In this document: positions 25,301 to 40,300 of the stretch, piece by piece
Numbering within the stretch: position 1 is the first letter of the stretch
Layout of the letters: every line of letters starts with the position of its first letter
Source of the DNA: Bubalus kerabau
Taxonomy: Eukaryota > Chordata > Mammalia > Artiodactyla > Bovidae
Length of the DNA: 64,000 bases
Direction of reading: 5' to 3'
Assembly (NCBI RefSeq): GCF_029407905.1
Contig: NC_073635.1
Location: 37,067,501-37,131,500, forward strand
The notes under the pieces: model-generated
The model's database searches: none
Seen by the model: the letters and a program-made list of their open reading frames with translations, nothing else
Told to the model about the DNA's origin: nothing
Translations under genes and position numbers: made by a program

Positions 25301-28300
25301 TGCAATCACAAATTACTCATGACAGTTTTCATACAACTAGAACAATAATCCAAAAATTTACATAGAACCTTAAAATACCCAGAACTGCCAAAGTAATCCT
25401 GAGGAAAAAAAAGAAAGAGGCAATACTCATCCAGATTTCAAACAATACTACAAAGCTCCAGTAATTAATGGAAGGACTGATGCTGAAGCTGAAACTCCAA
25501 TACTTTGGCCACCTGATACGAAGAGCTGACTTATCTGAAAAGACCCTGATGCTGGGAAAGATTGAAGGTGGGAGGAGAAGGGGATGACAAAGGATGAGAT
25601 GGTTGGATGGCATCATTGACTCAATGGACATGAGTTTGGGTAAACTCTGGGAGTTGGTGATGGACAGGGAGGCCTGGACTGCTGCAGTCCATGGGGTCAC
25701 AAAGAGTCGGATATGACTGAGTGACTGAATTTAACTGAACAGTAATCAAAGTTGTATGGTATTGGTAAAAAATCAGACATATGGATCAATGGAACAGAAC
25801 AGAGAACCTAGAAATATATACACATGCCTATGATCAGGTGACAGGCTTTGAGTGAGTCCAGCTCAGTCCTGGCTCTACTCTTTTGTAGGCACATGACCTC
25901 TGCAAGTTGCTTCAGGCCTTTGGTTAGAGTTTCCATTTCTTAAATGAACGTTTATAGTATCCTCCTCGTAAGACTGATGTAAAGATTAATGAGTTAATTC
26001 ACACAAAACATTATGGCCCTTACAATGCATTAATTCATATAGAACATGGACACCAAGAGATTAATAATGATGAACCTTAATGCTGGTAGCTATCTAAAAC
26101 AAACCCATCAATCATATATCCAAATAGACAATGGAATGCCTTTAACTGGAATCTATTTTAATGTTCAAATTCAGAATATTACCTAGCAATAAATAAATCT
26201 TCATACATTATCAGAAATCGGTGTTATTTTATTTTGATCTGCCAGTTCTATATGCTCTCCTGGTTTCTAGATTTCAGAAGGTAGCAAGAAACATTTACAC
26301 ATTAGGGATCCTTCATTTTCCTTCCCCTTCCTATTTTCACTAACTTGCAGGATGACGATTTCCTTCAATTTACTATGAATCATGTGAGTTTCTTGTTTAA
26401 AGTTGCAGCTACCAAGAAACTTAAAATTTATGGAAGGCTGATAGCAGTTTGTTTGCTCTAGAATGCATACTGGGCACTCATTTCCATTATACATTTTACT
26501 TAGTATTTGAAAAAATACATTGTCTCAAAGGACCATTATATACTTACCAACTGAAGATAGAAATCAGAAGGACTATTTATATGACAAACCATAACTGAAA
26601 CATCAGTCATTTCTTTAGGCAAAACAGGTGGAGGATAGTGTAAGGTCGTATTTTTTTCAGAATGACTTCTTGGTGTTTGAGATCTAAACCTAATTAAAAG
26701 CACAATTAAAAGCATAAGCAAGAGCCATTCTCCTAAGGTCTCTCTTCTCTCAGTGAATTGATCTGAAGAAAAGACCTGCACATATACTGATTTATCTACC
26801 AAGAATATTTCCCCAACCTTTCTCTTCTAATTTATAATATTTTGTGGCATTATCTTTAATTATCAAATGAGCATAAATAAGAGGTCAAGTCTCAAAACTC
26901 AATGATTAATCTTTAAGTTTGTGTTGGAGCATTTTTGAGTTGGGCCTACATTTAGTACTCAAAGTTTCTACTCTTTTGGTTGAACGTGATACTCATGGTC
27001 TATGGCAGCACTCAAGGAAGGCCAGCTGAGGGTTTTCTGTGGCCCCTTCCAGCTACAATAGCCTACTTAAGTTTTACAGAATGCAATCTACTTGGGTCAC
27101 TTCCAGACTCCTATTATTGCTCAGGACAGAAAGTATCTTCCATTATCTCTGTGGTTACTTTTTATCTCTTTGTTCATCAGAGATAAAGAAAAGAAATATA
27201 AGTATCTACTCTAGATTCATATATTAATATACAGTAGTGATCATGATCTTACTCCAAAGCTTAGAAAATGTAAAGAGGGAACTGTTGAACACTAATTCTT
27301 GAAACCCTAATGGAGCTACTTGTAAGGTTAGCTAGAGTCTAAAAAAAAAGTTCACTGTCTTACAAGTAACTTCTATTTTGAGCTACGTTAATATCCCTAT
27401 TTCCTTAAATCAAATGATCTGAATCCAATTTTCACACAACTGTACTTAGAAAACTCTGACCGAGATACCTTTAAAGTCTCAGAATATGTTACAGTGTGCT
27501 CCCTGATAGTCTAGTGCTTAGGATTGGGTGCTCCCTCTTAAGAGTATGTTATAGTTCACTTTAGAGCCCATGTTTTTTAAAGGTAAAATCTGCTATTCCG
27601 ATCTATAGCTATAACCTTGAAGATATTTATGTTTTAATAAGTTACCTACCTTGCTAGTTCCATAAAAACTAATGCATCTCTAAGAGACACAGGCATATCA
27701 CTGCTTATTTTATTTGTTGGTGGTTTTTGCAGATCTACAATAAGCACACCATCTTCTTCTTTAAAAACTTTCATTAAAACAGCCTTCTTATTTACCATTT
27801 TCAAAAATTCTATTTTAGCTTCTTCTCCCCAGCCTTCACTCTATGGAAAAAGTAAAATTTCAATGTGTTCAATAATTATAATTAACTCTAAATGGTACAA
27901 TATTGTAGATTTAGCTTTCTAACAGTAAATCTGAGCAAAGGCACTGAACCAACTATAGATAGAAGAAGATAGAAGCAACTGGGCCCACAAACCCAAGGAG
28001 GACAGTCTTTATGTATGTACAATGTACAGATCATACTTGAATTTTATAAACGTGGTCTCAAGGTGACCATAAGCTGTTGCACTTCAGGACTTAGTTTTAC
28101 TTGTGAATATTAATATGAAAATAATAAATAAAAATTTAAAGATAAAAGAAGTATTGACATAAAAAATTTCCCCTTAAACGAAGAGATCCAAAAGGTAATT
28201 CTAAAAGTATAATGGAAGCCATGTAATACATTATATATTTATAATCATCATCAGATGCTTAGTTTCCATTACTAGCAATATATGAGGCACATGCTACTTA

Positions 28301-31300
28301 AATAATAAGGAAAAATACTCACCCATTGAAAAAAATTAAAAAAAAATTGTGTTCACTGATCTTTGAATCTTTAAGTACGCATACATTTCACGGGTCAAAA
28401 CCACATATTCCTTAAAAATAAAAAATTTTCTAAAGATTTTATGAACATAAAAAAGTAAAACCTACTCAGAATAGATAAGTGCAAAAAAAAATAGTTTTAC
28501 TCTTTATAGGATAAAATCAAAACCAAAATAATTTTGAGGAAAACATCAGTGCTAATATTTTCATATGTTTCCTTTTATTTCTTTATTCATTTGTTCATTC
28601 TTTCAAATATTTGTTGAATGCCTACTGTGTGCTAGGTGATTTGCTAAGTGCTGGAATACAAAGATGAACAAAGGCACAGACTCCTGCTTTCAGACTTTCT
28701 AATAATACAACTGCTTAACATGTATTCTTACATACAATTTCTGTCTTCTAGGAGTTCCAAATCTTTCTGGGGAACAAATATTCATAAATAATACAAAAGC
28801 AGAATGCAATATAGTTAATAAGTAGTGAGCAAAGGGTCATGCAAATAGAGAAGAAATGTATAGAAACATATGCCATACCATGTCAAATTTTTTTCTCTCC
28901 ATATTTATTTGACTCTAAAATTTAGTGGTTTACTCAGATATTCACCCTTCATTAAGTTCATATACACAAATTCAGTATAATCTCCCATTAAGATCAATTC
29001 TGATTATAGAAATGGAAGTTCAATTCCTTTTTCACTTGCACCAATAGTTTATTATGCAAAAGGTATTTAACAAGTGAACTGGTGCCATGAACCTATATTC
29101 AGTAATCTGAACCCCAAAACATAGTTAAAATTGGACTATTTGGCCCCCAAACAAGAAATAATTTAAGTCTCACTTACTGAATTCTGTGGAACAATGTCTT
29201 TCAATGAGCATGGATGTGCTAGTGGCTGGACATCTTTCAGCAGTTCTTCAATATATGGCTCAGACTTTCTCAGAACCAGACATAAGTCATTTAGTACGAT
29301 ATGCTGCTTAGCAATGTGCTCTGATCTCACATGAGAGTCACCAACTCTGGGAAGAATTCAAGCAATAGTTAATGAAAATAATGCTTCAAGCCCAAGCTTG
29401 CCTTAGCCCACAAAAGGTGTGCATTTAGAATACCTTAGAATTCTACACATTCTCTTTTTAAGTTAAATCTTCTAGAAAGTTATATTCTGATTCATACTAT
29501 CTCATAATATAGATTCAATCTATCTTTTAAAACCACAGACACTATTTCTACCTACAGAATAAATCTCAACAGCCTTTATCTGGATTATCTTTCATATACC
29601 TATTCAGTTTAAACTTAGAAGGCATAATGACACACCCAAACAGCAATATATTTGTTTATAAAGTTATGACCATTTAATAAAATGACCATGCAAGAATTAA
29701 TACTGGTCCTTACTACAAGAACCTCTTCAATTTGCTTTATTTTGCTCTAAGACTAATGGAAACATTTCTGAACACCTAGAATGAGCTAGACACTATGCCA
29801 CTTTAATATGCAATAATGAGATTAAAGAAATATGATTAAAATTTTTACTCAATCATCTGGCAACTAACAATTTATTTAAAAGAAAAAATTTTGTGCTTCA
29901 TTCTCTGCTTTGAAGCAATGTAGAAGATTATTTAAGTTTGAAACATCAAAAAGTTCTTTTTCTAAGCTCCCCATCTAGTAGCACTGATAAAGTATAATAC
30001 TTTGCTAATTTAGTAATGAGTAAGACAAATTTCAGAGCAAAATAAAAAGTATATGACTTGGAAGTGAAGAAGGATAACTTATTTCTACCTCTTCCTATTT
30101 TTCTTTATTCTTTAGTATTACCCCATCACAAGTGTTTCTAAGCAGGCAAGGAATATATAATACTTATAACATACCCTGCAACAATCAGCACTTCAGAATT
30201 TCCAAAATCTACCATGAATATTTGTATTAGTGCAACTTCACGGACTGAGAATTTGGTTGGACTACAAAGTTTTCTAATACTTTCACTTCCCACTGGAATT
30301 AATTCAGTAATAGTTCCTCGACACCACATTCCATTTTCAATACTGTTGATAAATATTCTTGCACCTACATAATGGAGACAAATGATTATCAATGTCTACA
30401 AAGAAAATATCTAATTACCTCTAATTTACAAACAAGTACATTAGATTCTATCACAAAAAAGTCTTAATTCACTTATTAACTGGTGATATACTACTGAGTC
30501 AGTGCTATGAGAGGGATCAAAGGTAGTATATTTTGGCAATTTCTGTTATACAGAATCTTGTGACCTAGACAGGAAGGTGAAAATACAGAGTATCAAGCCA
30601 GCAGTCCTTTACTGAGGACCTGTGTTTTATGAACTATAATAAAGATGAGTAAGACTATCCTGCTCAAGAAAGGAGAGGAGCCCAAATCCCTTGGGGGACC
30701 GTGTGGTGCACCCCACCACACGTCAGGACTGTCCGGACTGGGTTTCAGTGTGGAGAGCCCTTCGTCCTGGGACATGGGGTCTGGCTGGAAAGCGGCCACT
30801 CCCTCGACCGTCTTGCATGGCACATTCGTGGGGAACCTGGTACTAAACCATTCGTAGGTGACCTGCTTCTGGGACGGGGTTTCCAACATAGCAGAGCAGT
30901 TCCCTTGCTGCAATCTATTCAAAGTCAGCCCTCGACACAAGGGTTTGTAAAAGACAGAAGAAAAAAAAAGAATAAAAAGAAATCTAATTTTTTCTTAAAA
31001 AAAAAAAAAAAAAGAAAGGAGACATGCAAGTAAGTGACTATCAATCACTGTACTTATAACAGTAAAGATCATCCTTGTACATGCACACACACACATGTAC
31101 AGATACAGACGTACTGAAATCTATAAAATACTTAGGTAGCATAAAGGAAGATGTAATGACCTTCTCTTGGTTAAAGAGGAGTAAAAGTAAGGAAACCAAG
31201 AAAGAAAGAGCGTGAAAGGCAAAAATTAAGAAATTAATACACAGTGGAGTTCAGAAAAGGGGAAAGTGAACCAAGGATTGAACAGCAGAAGACCTTATGG

Positions 31301-34300
31301 AGGGATCAGATGAATTACAATTAAAAACTAGAAAAAAAATAAAGTTAGAATGAAGCCTGAATTTTTACTTTTATTATCAGCTCAGCAATGTTCTCAGTAG
31401 TTTGGGTCTGAATTTACCTTCTCCCCACAACAACCCCACAGATATGCTGCTTCCAGCCCATAGGTAAGGAAACCAGGCAAAGAGAGGCTGCAAATCCAGC
31501 CCAAGACACATGGCTACTTAGAAGAGGGAGGAAGAGAACCCATGCAATCTTGGAGCCCATTCTCTTAACAACTAAGCTAACATCAGAGATGAATTTGGTA
31601 AGATTTGTTCATTTACCCTATAGAGAGAGGCTGCAAAATTCCCTCTCCATTTGCTAATAAGAACAGGATAGCTCAGGGGCACACAGGGTAACCTTTCAAG
31701 TTCTACCAAAACTTGTACTTGGCCTTGAGACTTTCATCAACCTCCCTCTTATGTTGATACATCATATAACCAATATTCTTAGATTTAAACTATATTCTAT
31801 TAAACTATTCTTTGTTGAAATGGATGAGATAAAAGCCTATTGAAGCCTTTTGTTGTTCTTTATAATGAAAAGCTCAGACAGAAAAAGGGAACAAGAGGAT
31901 ACTCAGCTAAAGCACTGTGTTACATTTCTTCCCTTAACACTAATTTCTCAAAAGATAAATGAGTATGTAAACTATGTATATCTACCTTGAAATAATTATC
32001 CATGACAACTTAAAAGAATGATATTTTGACTTTCTTAGAATATTTTCTGAAACTAAACTGAGCTCTTTTATATATATATTTAGAGAATTATTTGCAGTCA
32101 TTAAAAATTTAACTATATTTAAGTTTACCACTATACTTTCCTCCTTAGACATTCATAATTTAAAAACTGTTTTTTAACTTTAAAAATTATTATTCATTTT
32201 ATCAGAAGTATATGATGATTCTAATCTTCTGATATTCTGATAAGCTACAAAGATCAGCTGAGAGTTAGCAACACGTTTAAAGAACTACCAATAGAAAGTT
32301 GGGGCTTCTCTGATGGCTCAATGGTAAAGAATCTACCTGCCAATGCAAGAGATGCAGGTTCGATCTCTCGGTCAGGAAGATCCCCTAAGAGAAGAAAATG
32401 GCAACTAACTGCAGTATTCTTGCCTGTACAGAGGAGCCTTGAGGCTATAGTCCATCAGGCCTCAAAGAGTCAGACACGACTTAGCCACTAAACAACAACA
32501 GCAACAAATATAAAGCTGAACAGATAATATAGTACTTTTTGATATCAGTTATATACAGGCATTGAATGATATTAATAGAATGAGAAAATGCAGCTTCATT
32601 ACAGAGTATAATCATATTTAGTCAACTATAAAGATGATATTTGTAATGAAAGCCTATACTGTATGTACTTAGTCACTCAGTCATGTCTGACTCTTTGTGA
32701 CCCCATGGACTGTAGCCCACCAGGCTCCTCTGCCCATGCAGATTCTCTAGGCAAGAATACTGGATTAGGCTGCCATGCCCTCCTCCAGGGGATCTTCCCA
32801 ATCCAGGGATCAAACCCAGGTCTCCCGCATTGCAGGCAGATTCTTTACCACCTGAGCCACCAGGAAAGCCCATGAATACTGGAGTGGTTAGCCTATCCCT
32901 TCTCCAAGGGATCTTCCCAACCCAGGAATCAAACCAGGGTCTCGTGCATTGCAGGCAGATTCCTTACCAGCTGAGCTACCAATGAAAGCCTAATTTATGG
33001 CAAATTATACACAGAATTAAGATGCATTGATTAAATTTACCAGCTACCTTCTGTATGGCACTAGGAAATAGATGCACTGCCCTGCATCTATCTCATTCAG
33101 ATGTTCAATGACATCTTCAACATCCACATGTGGATAGCAAGGGATGATATGCATACTACAAGAAACACTTAGAGAAATACTTTTCTCTAGAGACAAGGGG
33201 ACAAATTATTTAACCCATTATGGATTTTATAATTTAAAAAATCTCACCATACTCCATAATGGAGTTTTTGTGTATATTTTACTCAACAGTCAATTTTATG
33301 TCCATCAACAGATGAATGGATAAAGATGTGGTACATATATACAATGGAACACTACTCAGCCATAAAAAGATCAAAATGATGCTATTTGCAGCAACATGGT
33401 CAGATTAGATTATCATGCTAAGTAAAGTAAGTCAGACAAAGATAAATACCTCATGATATATATAACTTATATGTGGAATCTAAAATATGATATAAATGAA
33501 CTCTAGTGAAACAAGAAACAGATTCACAGACCTAGAAAACAGATTTGTGACTACCAAGGAAGAGGGGGGCTGGGAGAGGGATAAAGTAGGAGTTTGAGGT
33601 TAGCAGATACAAACTATCACGTACAGAATGGATAAACAACAAGGTCCTAGTGGGAACACAGGCAATTATATTCAATATTTGGTGATAAACCATAATGGAA
33701 AAGAATATGAAAAAAAGACAGCAAGTTCCAAATTACTATGACTCCAATTAAACTTGGCAAATGATATTAAAAACATGTGAATTATGTATACTGTATACCA
33801 TAATAGTATTACTACTATGATACCTCTGAGCAAAAAAATTAATATTTAGCTCATTTACCTAAATAAAATTTAGCTTATGTTAAGTAATTCCAAAAGCTTT
33901 ATGCTTGCTCAAATCTGTATTATAAAAAGTCTACATGAGTTGCCAAGTATTTAACTAAGCTTTATATTTTAACTTGAAATAATATTTCATTACCTAGCTC
34001 CAAAACATCTGAAGGATCAAGGTGTAAATTCTTATTGCAAAATTGATTCACCTTCCTTTCCAACACTGTTGCATCTTTTATTTGTGAATACTTCCGAATG
34101 TAGAAGTGGCAAGGATGTATTACATGGCTTACAAAAACTAGCTCTGGAGAACCTGGATGAGAATTTTCAAACCACTTTAATAAACCAAAAGTTAGGAAAG
34201 AATTCACAAAAATTGAATGCAGTATCTTCTAAAAGAATGTGTCCCATAGCACTGCAAACTCTAGAATACTTAGACCTCATAAAAGAGTAACCCAAATCCC

Positions 34301-37300
34301 AAATAGTAACCAAACTGACAAATAAATTCCACTTTCACAATGATTTCTTTAGCAACCTGAACTGTAAACATTTGCAAAATATGTTAAATAAGTGGAATTG
34401 AAGTTCACATAGGTACCTAAGTTAGTTAGGTACCAGACAGAGTACATGCTATAACCTATGGCATTACATCAAAACTTCAGAATTTATTCATAAATATAGT
34501 TAGAGCTTCAGAACCCCAATGACAATGATGTTTCCAGTATTGCTACCAAAATCCTGTATAAACTACACTAAACTGAAGGAACCAATAATTAGCTCATGGC
34601 TGCTTTGACTCCTAGATCTTATCAGGCTAGAGAAGTATGAAAAAATGTTTTGGAAAACCAACATAGTGAGCAGCACTTAGAGGGAGATGTGTATGTTTTG
34701 GTGGAAGTAAGGGTGGGGTAGAATAAAAAAGACAGAAACTTTTTTCATACAGTAGTAATTAAGCCAAGTGTTTTTACTGATATGAAAAGATCTCCAGAGT
34801 ATAATGTTGAGGAAGGAATTCGGGGACTTTCCTGACAGTCCAGTGGTTAAGACTACATGCTTCCATTGCCAGGGGCACAGGTTTTGTTCCTTGTCAGGGA
34901 ACTAAGATCCCACGTGTTGCATGGCATGGCTAAAAACAGAAAAAGAAAGAAAGAAAGAAAAAGGAGAAAGGAAGGGAAAGAACACAGCAGTGTATATGGC
35001 AAGCTATGTTTTATGTGCAAAAACATAAACTAAGAGTCAGAAAAATAATATATGTGTATTTGTTCAAATATGCATAAAGAAACTCTAGAAAGGAGGAACA
35101 GACTAAATGGAATGGGAGTAGATTAGAGGAAAAGGTACACAGGGTATTTAATATATTTAATTTTTAAACAATGCAGATGTTCTAATATATCCAGTAAAAG
35201 TGACTAGGAGAAACTGAAGTACAGATACAAGATAAAAAACTGAACAAATAGGTCATTTTACCTATCCAATACAGATCATGAAGAATAACACCCATACTGA
35301 GGATGAGGTAAAGCAATAAGTATGTGTTACTGGCGAGACAGCTGAGGGAAGTGTTATAAATTTCAGAAATGTTTTTGCCAATAACAGCCAGGATTTTTAA
35401 CATTAAAAAAGAAGTTTTGGGAATTTCTTTGGCAGTCCAGTGGTTAGGAATTAAGAGCTCCCACTGCCATAGGCCTGGGTTCAACTCCTGGTGGAGAAGC
35501 TAAGATATCACAAGCCAGCACAGCAAAAAAAAAAAAGAAAAGTTTTAGTATTAATAAAATTCATTTTACTCACTGTTTCACTCTTTGTAAGTTACTTATA
35601 TAACTTTATACTTTATATAAATTTATATATGACAGAATACTTTTTATATACGTCAAACTCTGCTACATCAAGTTCAGAGTTGTTAAAGTACCTGTTTTTG
35701 ATCCAAAAGAAACAGATGACTTTTTCTGAAGAGGCTTTGTTGGGTATCTAGGTGTCTCAACAAAATAATCTGTGAAGCATGTTTCATCAAAATAGGAAAT
35801 AAAGGCAACTGTGTTAGTTTTATTATGTTGATAATGGCATACTTAACACACTGCATTGCTGTACTTGAATTTGGCAAAATACTGGATTGGTTAAGACCTT
35901 TATGTATCAGCAAGCGAAGTCCTGTTAGTTTTCTTAACTTACTGAGATAACCAATGATAATAATAATATAGCAGAAAAAACAGCTTGTCTTTTTTTTTGT
36001 ATCATTCTGGGAAGTCAACCAATGGAACAGATTGGGAGTGGGGCGGGGGGGAGGGAGGAGAAAACCAAAGCTGATTCTTTAAAGTGGCCCTAAAGACAAC
36101 TGACAGTATAACTACACCCAGCAGTTATCTCAGTGACGTTGATGGTGAGAATACCAAGACTAGAAATCTAATCAATCAGGATACATTTAAACGTTACCAA
36201 ATAGATGCTTCTATATGCTACCTGGGTCTCCCGCTTTACCACTGGAGCCGCCAGCAAAGCCCAATATTCATGATAGTTCATTTTTATAAAGGATTGCATC
36301 TCAGGACAAAAATTTAGGATATTCTGTTCTTAAATTTAAGGACAATGTCATCAGACTGCTTCTACTAACACCATTTACTTATAGTATTTTCATCTTTTAT
36401 AGAGGTTTGTATGTGGCAAACCTCTGGTGGCAAAGTGTCTGCCCACAATGCGGGAGACCTGGGTTCAATCCCTGGGTTGGGAAGATCCCCTGGAGAAGGA
36501 AATAGCAACCCACTCCAGTACTCTCGCCTAGAAAATTCCATGGATGGAGGAGCCTAGTGGGCTACAGTCCATGGGGTCACAAAGAGTCGGACACAACTAA
36601 GCAACTTCATGACTTCATGATGTGGAATGCTAAAAAGTCAAATACACTCATTAAGCCAAATATTAGAGTTTAGCTGTATTATTGCATTAAAATTAAAAAT
36701 TATCCTAACTTTGGAAAAGGTGAAAGGAGTGGCATGGGATCAACAGCTTTACTCATAATGAGATGTAAGATAATAGACATATGTTTGTTAAGGTCAGGGA
36801 CAAACAGGTATTAATTTTGTTTCCAATTCCAGACATGATTTATTGTTTCCCTGTTTTTGCATTTTTACTCACTTTCCAGGTTTTCTTCTTCTTCAATAAT
36901 TTCTTCAATGATCACATCAGGGCTAGATCCCACCCGAGGTAGAGCAGCAATGGTTTTAGGGAGTGTTGCTGCAACAACCTCTTTCTGTGGCTGGAAGTCA
37001 GTTGCCAAATGCGTGTCATTGTTTTCCCATTGTGAAGAAGCCAGTGGGGCTTCATTAGTTAGGACAGAAATGTCAGCCTTTTTCTTTTCTAGTGATAGGT
37101 ATGTACCACCATAAGAAAATTCCTTTTTACAATTGTATTTCTTTTGACCATTCTTTTCCATTTCACTTTCTTGAGGATCACATCTGTTTAAAAATACAGA
37201 GGCTACTTTAAATCATAATTTTTTAGATCTACTTTAAAACCATTTCCTTTCCACATGACAGTACTGCAACACATACATAAAAAGAGTTAAAGTTGTACAG

Positions 37301-40300
37301 GTGTCCCATGGGTATTTTTAAAAACAGCAACACTGAAATAATTTACATACTATAAAATCCGATTTCTACTAAATTTAGAGTTGTGTAACCATCACTATAA
37401 CTTCATTTTACAACATTCCCATTATCCCAAAAGATACTTCTGCCCATTCCCAAGAAGTCCACAAGCTTTAAAAGGTCAACAATAGAAAATCAATGAGAAG
37501 TTGAAGAAAGAACTTGCCATAGTCACGTCACAACTATCTGATCCTAAAAGAACAGTGGATATAGTTTTCAATTTTAATTGTTCAAACTTTGATTTGGCTT
37601 TGGTGTTTGATTTTAAATTATGCTAAGATTATTTCTCTCAATTCACTAGCTTAAAAATAAAGTGTAGGAAGCACTGAGAGGTACAATCCTGAGACAATTT
37701 CTAGAAACCTACATAGAGGGTTAAAACGATGATTAGTCTGAATCCTTTGGGTACGATTATTCAACAGCCACTAACCTGCAGCTGATTATTCACTTCACTC
37801 CATATTTTTCTATCTTCACAAATCCACACAGATAAAAGCTATCAAATCTCTAACTATAGAAATTCTATCAAAGAAATGAGATTGAGTCTCAGAAACCTTT
37901 ATTCTAGTTAACCCATGAAAGTTTTAGTTTCTTCACAAATCACCATATAAGAAGCCAAATGAAATCAGAAATAAGAACCTACAAAGCCAACTGAATTCAG
38001 CAGACCTATTTTATCTGTCTCTTAATACATGATGACTAAAGGTCCAAACACCTCCTAAGTATACAAATATGTATACAACTTTGTAATCTAAAACATTTCT
38101 TTTTATACAACTCTTATCTGACCTTACATTTAACACTGTCAACCAACTCCTGCCTCACAAACCTCTCCTCCTTTGACTTCTAGAGTACCAGTCTCTCCTG
38201 CTCCCTCTTCATTTCCTTTAGTTTGCAAGTTACTCTTTCCCTGTCTTGAAATTTAATATTTTTCTAGGGCGCTGTCCTTGACCCACTTCAATATCTGTTT
38301 TCACTATGGAAACCCATTCTTTACCACCTGTCATCAGTAGAGGCAGGCTACAGTGATACTTTCCCTAAAATCTAGGGAAAAATTTAAAAGACTTCTGAGT
38401 TAAACTTAAAACCATGGCAAGATCAGTATGGATGTTTAAAGATAATACCTTTTGGTATCAAAAATATTTGACAGTAACCATATTCAAGTTATGAAAACAT
38501 CTAGAAGAATGTACTGACTGGAAAGGATGATCATCCATCAAAGTGCAGAAAGTCAAGTCACAGAGGTATACAGGGGCCAGGGCTCCATGTGAGGGCAAGA
38601 TGACTCAAGCCAAAGGCCTGGCACTTGAGGCCTCTGGCAAGGTCTTCCCTGTGGGGTCAAGGAACACAGCAGGGTGACTAGTACCAACACTCTTCACAGC
38701 TATTTGATATATCTTATTCCCTTTATTCCAAAAACACCACGAAGCAACTTCTGATGATTTGGCTTTCTGTGTCTGTTTGGATACTGGAAAAGAATGCCAA
38801 CATAAGTATTCTATTAATAGTCCCTGTGATAATACTATTTGCCCCTTAAGTTAATAAACTGGCATTCGGATCATGTGTTAGTTTTGTGAACTTGGCTTAC
38901 ATGAGTTTACCTGGTTTAGAGCAGATCTGCTCATGTCTGTTTCTGAGCTTGTAATGCTGTGGGCCAGGCCCTCATTAGTTCCCCAAAGTAATGAATGTGA
39001 TGCTTCTTGAGGGATGATTTCCTGAGGAGCCATACCACCTTCAAATGAATAAACTTATTTTCTTTTGGAGGTTTCTAAACTATTTATATTCTGACTACTC
39101 CTAAACCAAGAATCAAATCCTGTAACCTCCCTCCAGAGGTTTCTTCCCAGATACCTAGTAAACAACAGAAACTCAGCATATCCCACTACCTTCCCCTCCC
39201 AACTTTTCTTCGTATATTTCCAATCTTGGTAAGTAACACCACAATTCATCACCTCAGTCACCAAAGATACACCTATAAATCATTGGAATGCTTCCCTTTT
39301 CTTCATTCCTCACACTGAAACATTTACTAAATTTCACCACTTTTCCTTATTTAGCATTTGTCATTACCTATTCCTTTCCAGTGCTACTACCTACATTTGG
39401 TTTCTCATCATTTGCTAGGTCATATTATATATATATATATAAAATATATAATATCATATGCTAGATCATATAATAACCTAAGCCATCCTTCAGCCTCCAG
39501 CCTCATAGTCTTCCAAAAAATTCTCTATGGTCACTAGAGTTACCTTTTACAGATATAATCTAAGTACTTTTACATTCATTCTGAAAATCTTTTAATGGCT
39601 ATTATTTACACTTGTGCTATCCAACATAATCTTCTGCGATAATGAAAATATGCTGTACTGTCCAATATGATAGTCACTAACCAAATATAGCTACTGAGCA
39701 CCTGAAATGTGGCTAGTGCAACCAAATAACTAAAATCTTCATTTTATTTAGTTTTAATTTATGTTTAAATTTAAATAACCACACATGGTTAGCAGCTATC
39801 ATACTGGGTAGCACAGGTCTAGGAAATAAAGTTCAAACACCACCAGAGCATACAAAGTTTTTAGGATTCAGCCTTTATGTATCCTCTGTTAAACAAAATT
39901 CTACAGGCAGGTTCCTGAACACAGTATACTATCTCACTGCCATAAATTTCTTGCTGCTAAGACGCTGCCTCCCTACTGTTCTCCCTTTCAACTGGTACTC
40001 ATTTTTCATGAATGGGGGAAAATAAAAATCTGCTCTTTCCAAGTCCCCTGGTACCCTGCAAAGAACTGATCATTCCCTTCTTTTGCATCTCCATTAGACT
40101 GCACATTTTACTATCAAAGCAATTATGCGCTTTACTGTTTACATATGTCATTCTTTATTTACTGTAACTTCTCTGCATAAATCTCAGTATCTAGGGTGTT
40201 ATGTCTCAGTGGTAAAGAATCTGCCCGCCAATGGAGAAGATGCAGGAGATGCAGGTTCAGTTCCTGGGTCCAGAAGATCCCCTGGAGAAGGGAATGGCTA

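Larger units (their letters stand above)
21430..25830 (+). mobile_element. Old L1 pieces, host of several later insertions
   Basis: 21430-22200 resembles L1 ORF1 end/ORF2 start; 22240-22860 an L1 3' end (aatgttcatcaatggatgact); 22870-25460 ORF2 reverse-transcriptase region (actgacagcttttcttctaag), resuming after a BovB insertion at 25740. Inserted into it are BovA (23140), two CHR SINEs (23603, 24015), the inverted duplication/young L1 (24611-24995) and BovB (25466). All reading frames are destroyed. Confidence 0.7.

Noticed and set aside
30593..31033. Three overlapping open frames of 70-115 codons
   Set aside because: Explained by the 28S rRNA retrocopy; rRNA sequence, not protein coding.
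32660..32992. tRNA-like box A/B sequences in many places
   Set aside because: They are heads of BovA and CHR SINEs derived from tRNA; none folds as an intact tRNA gene by eye.
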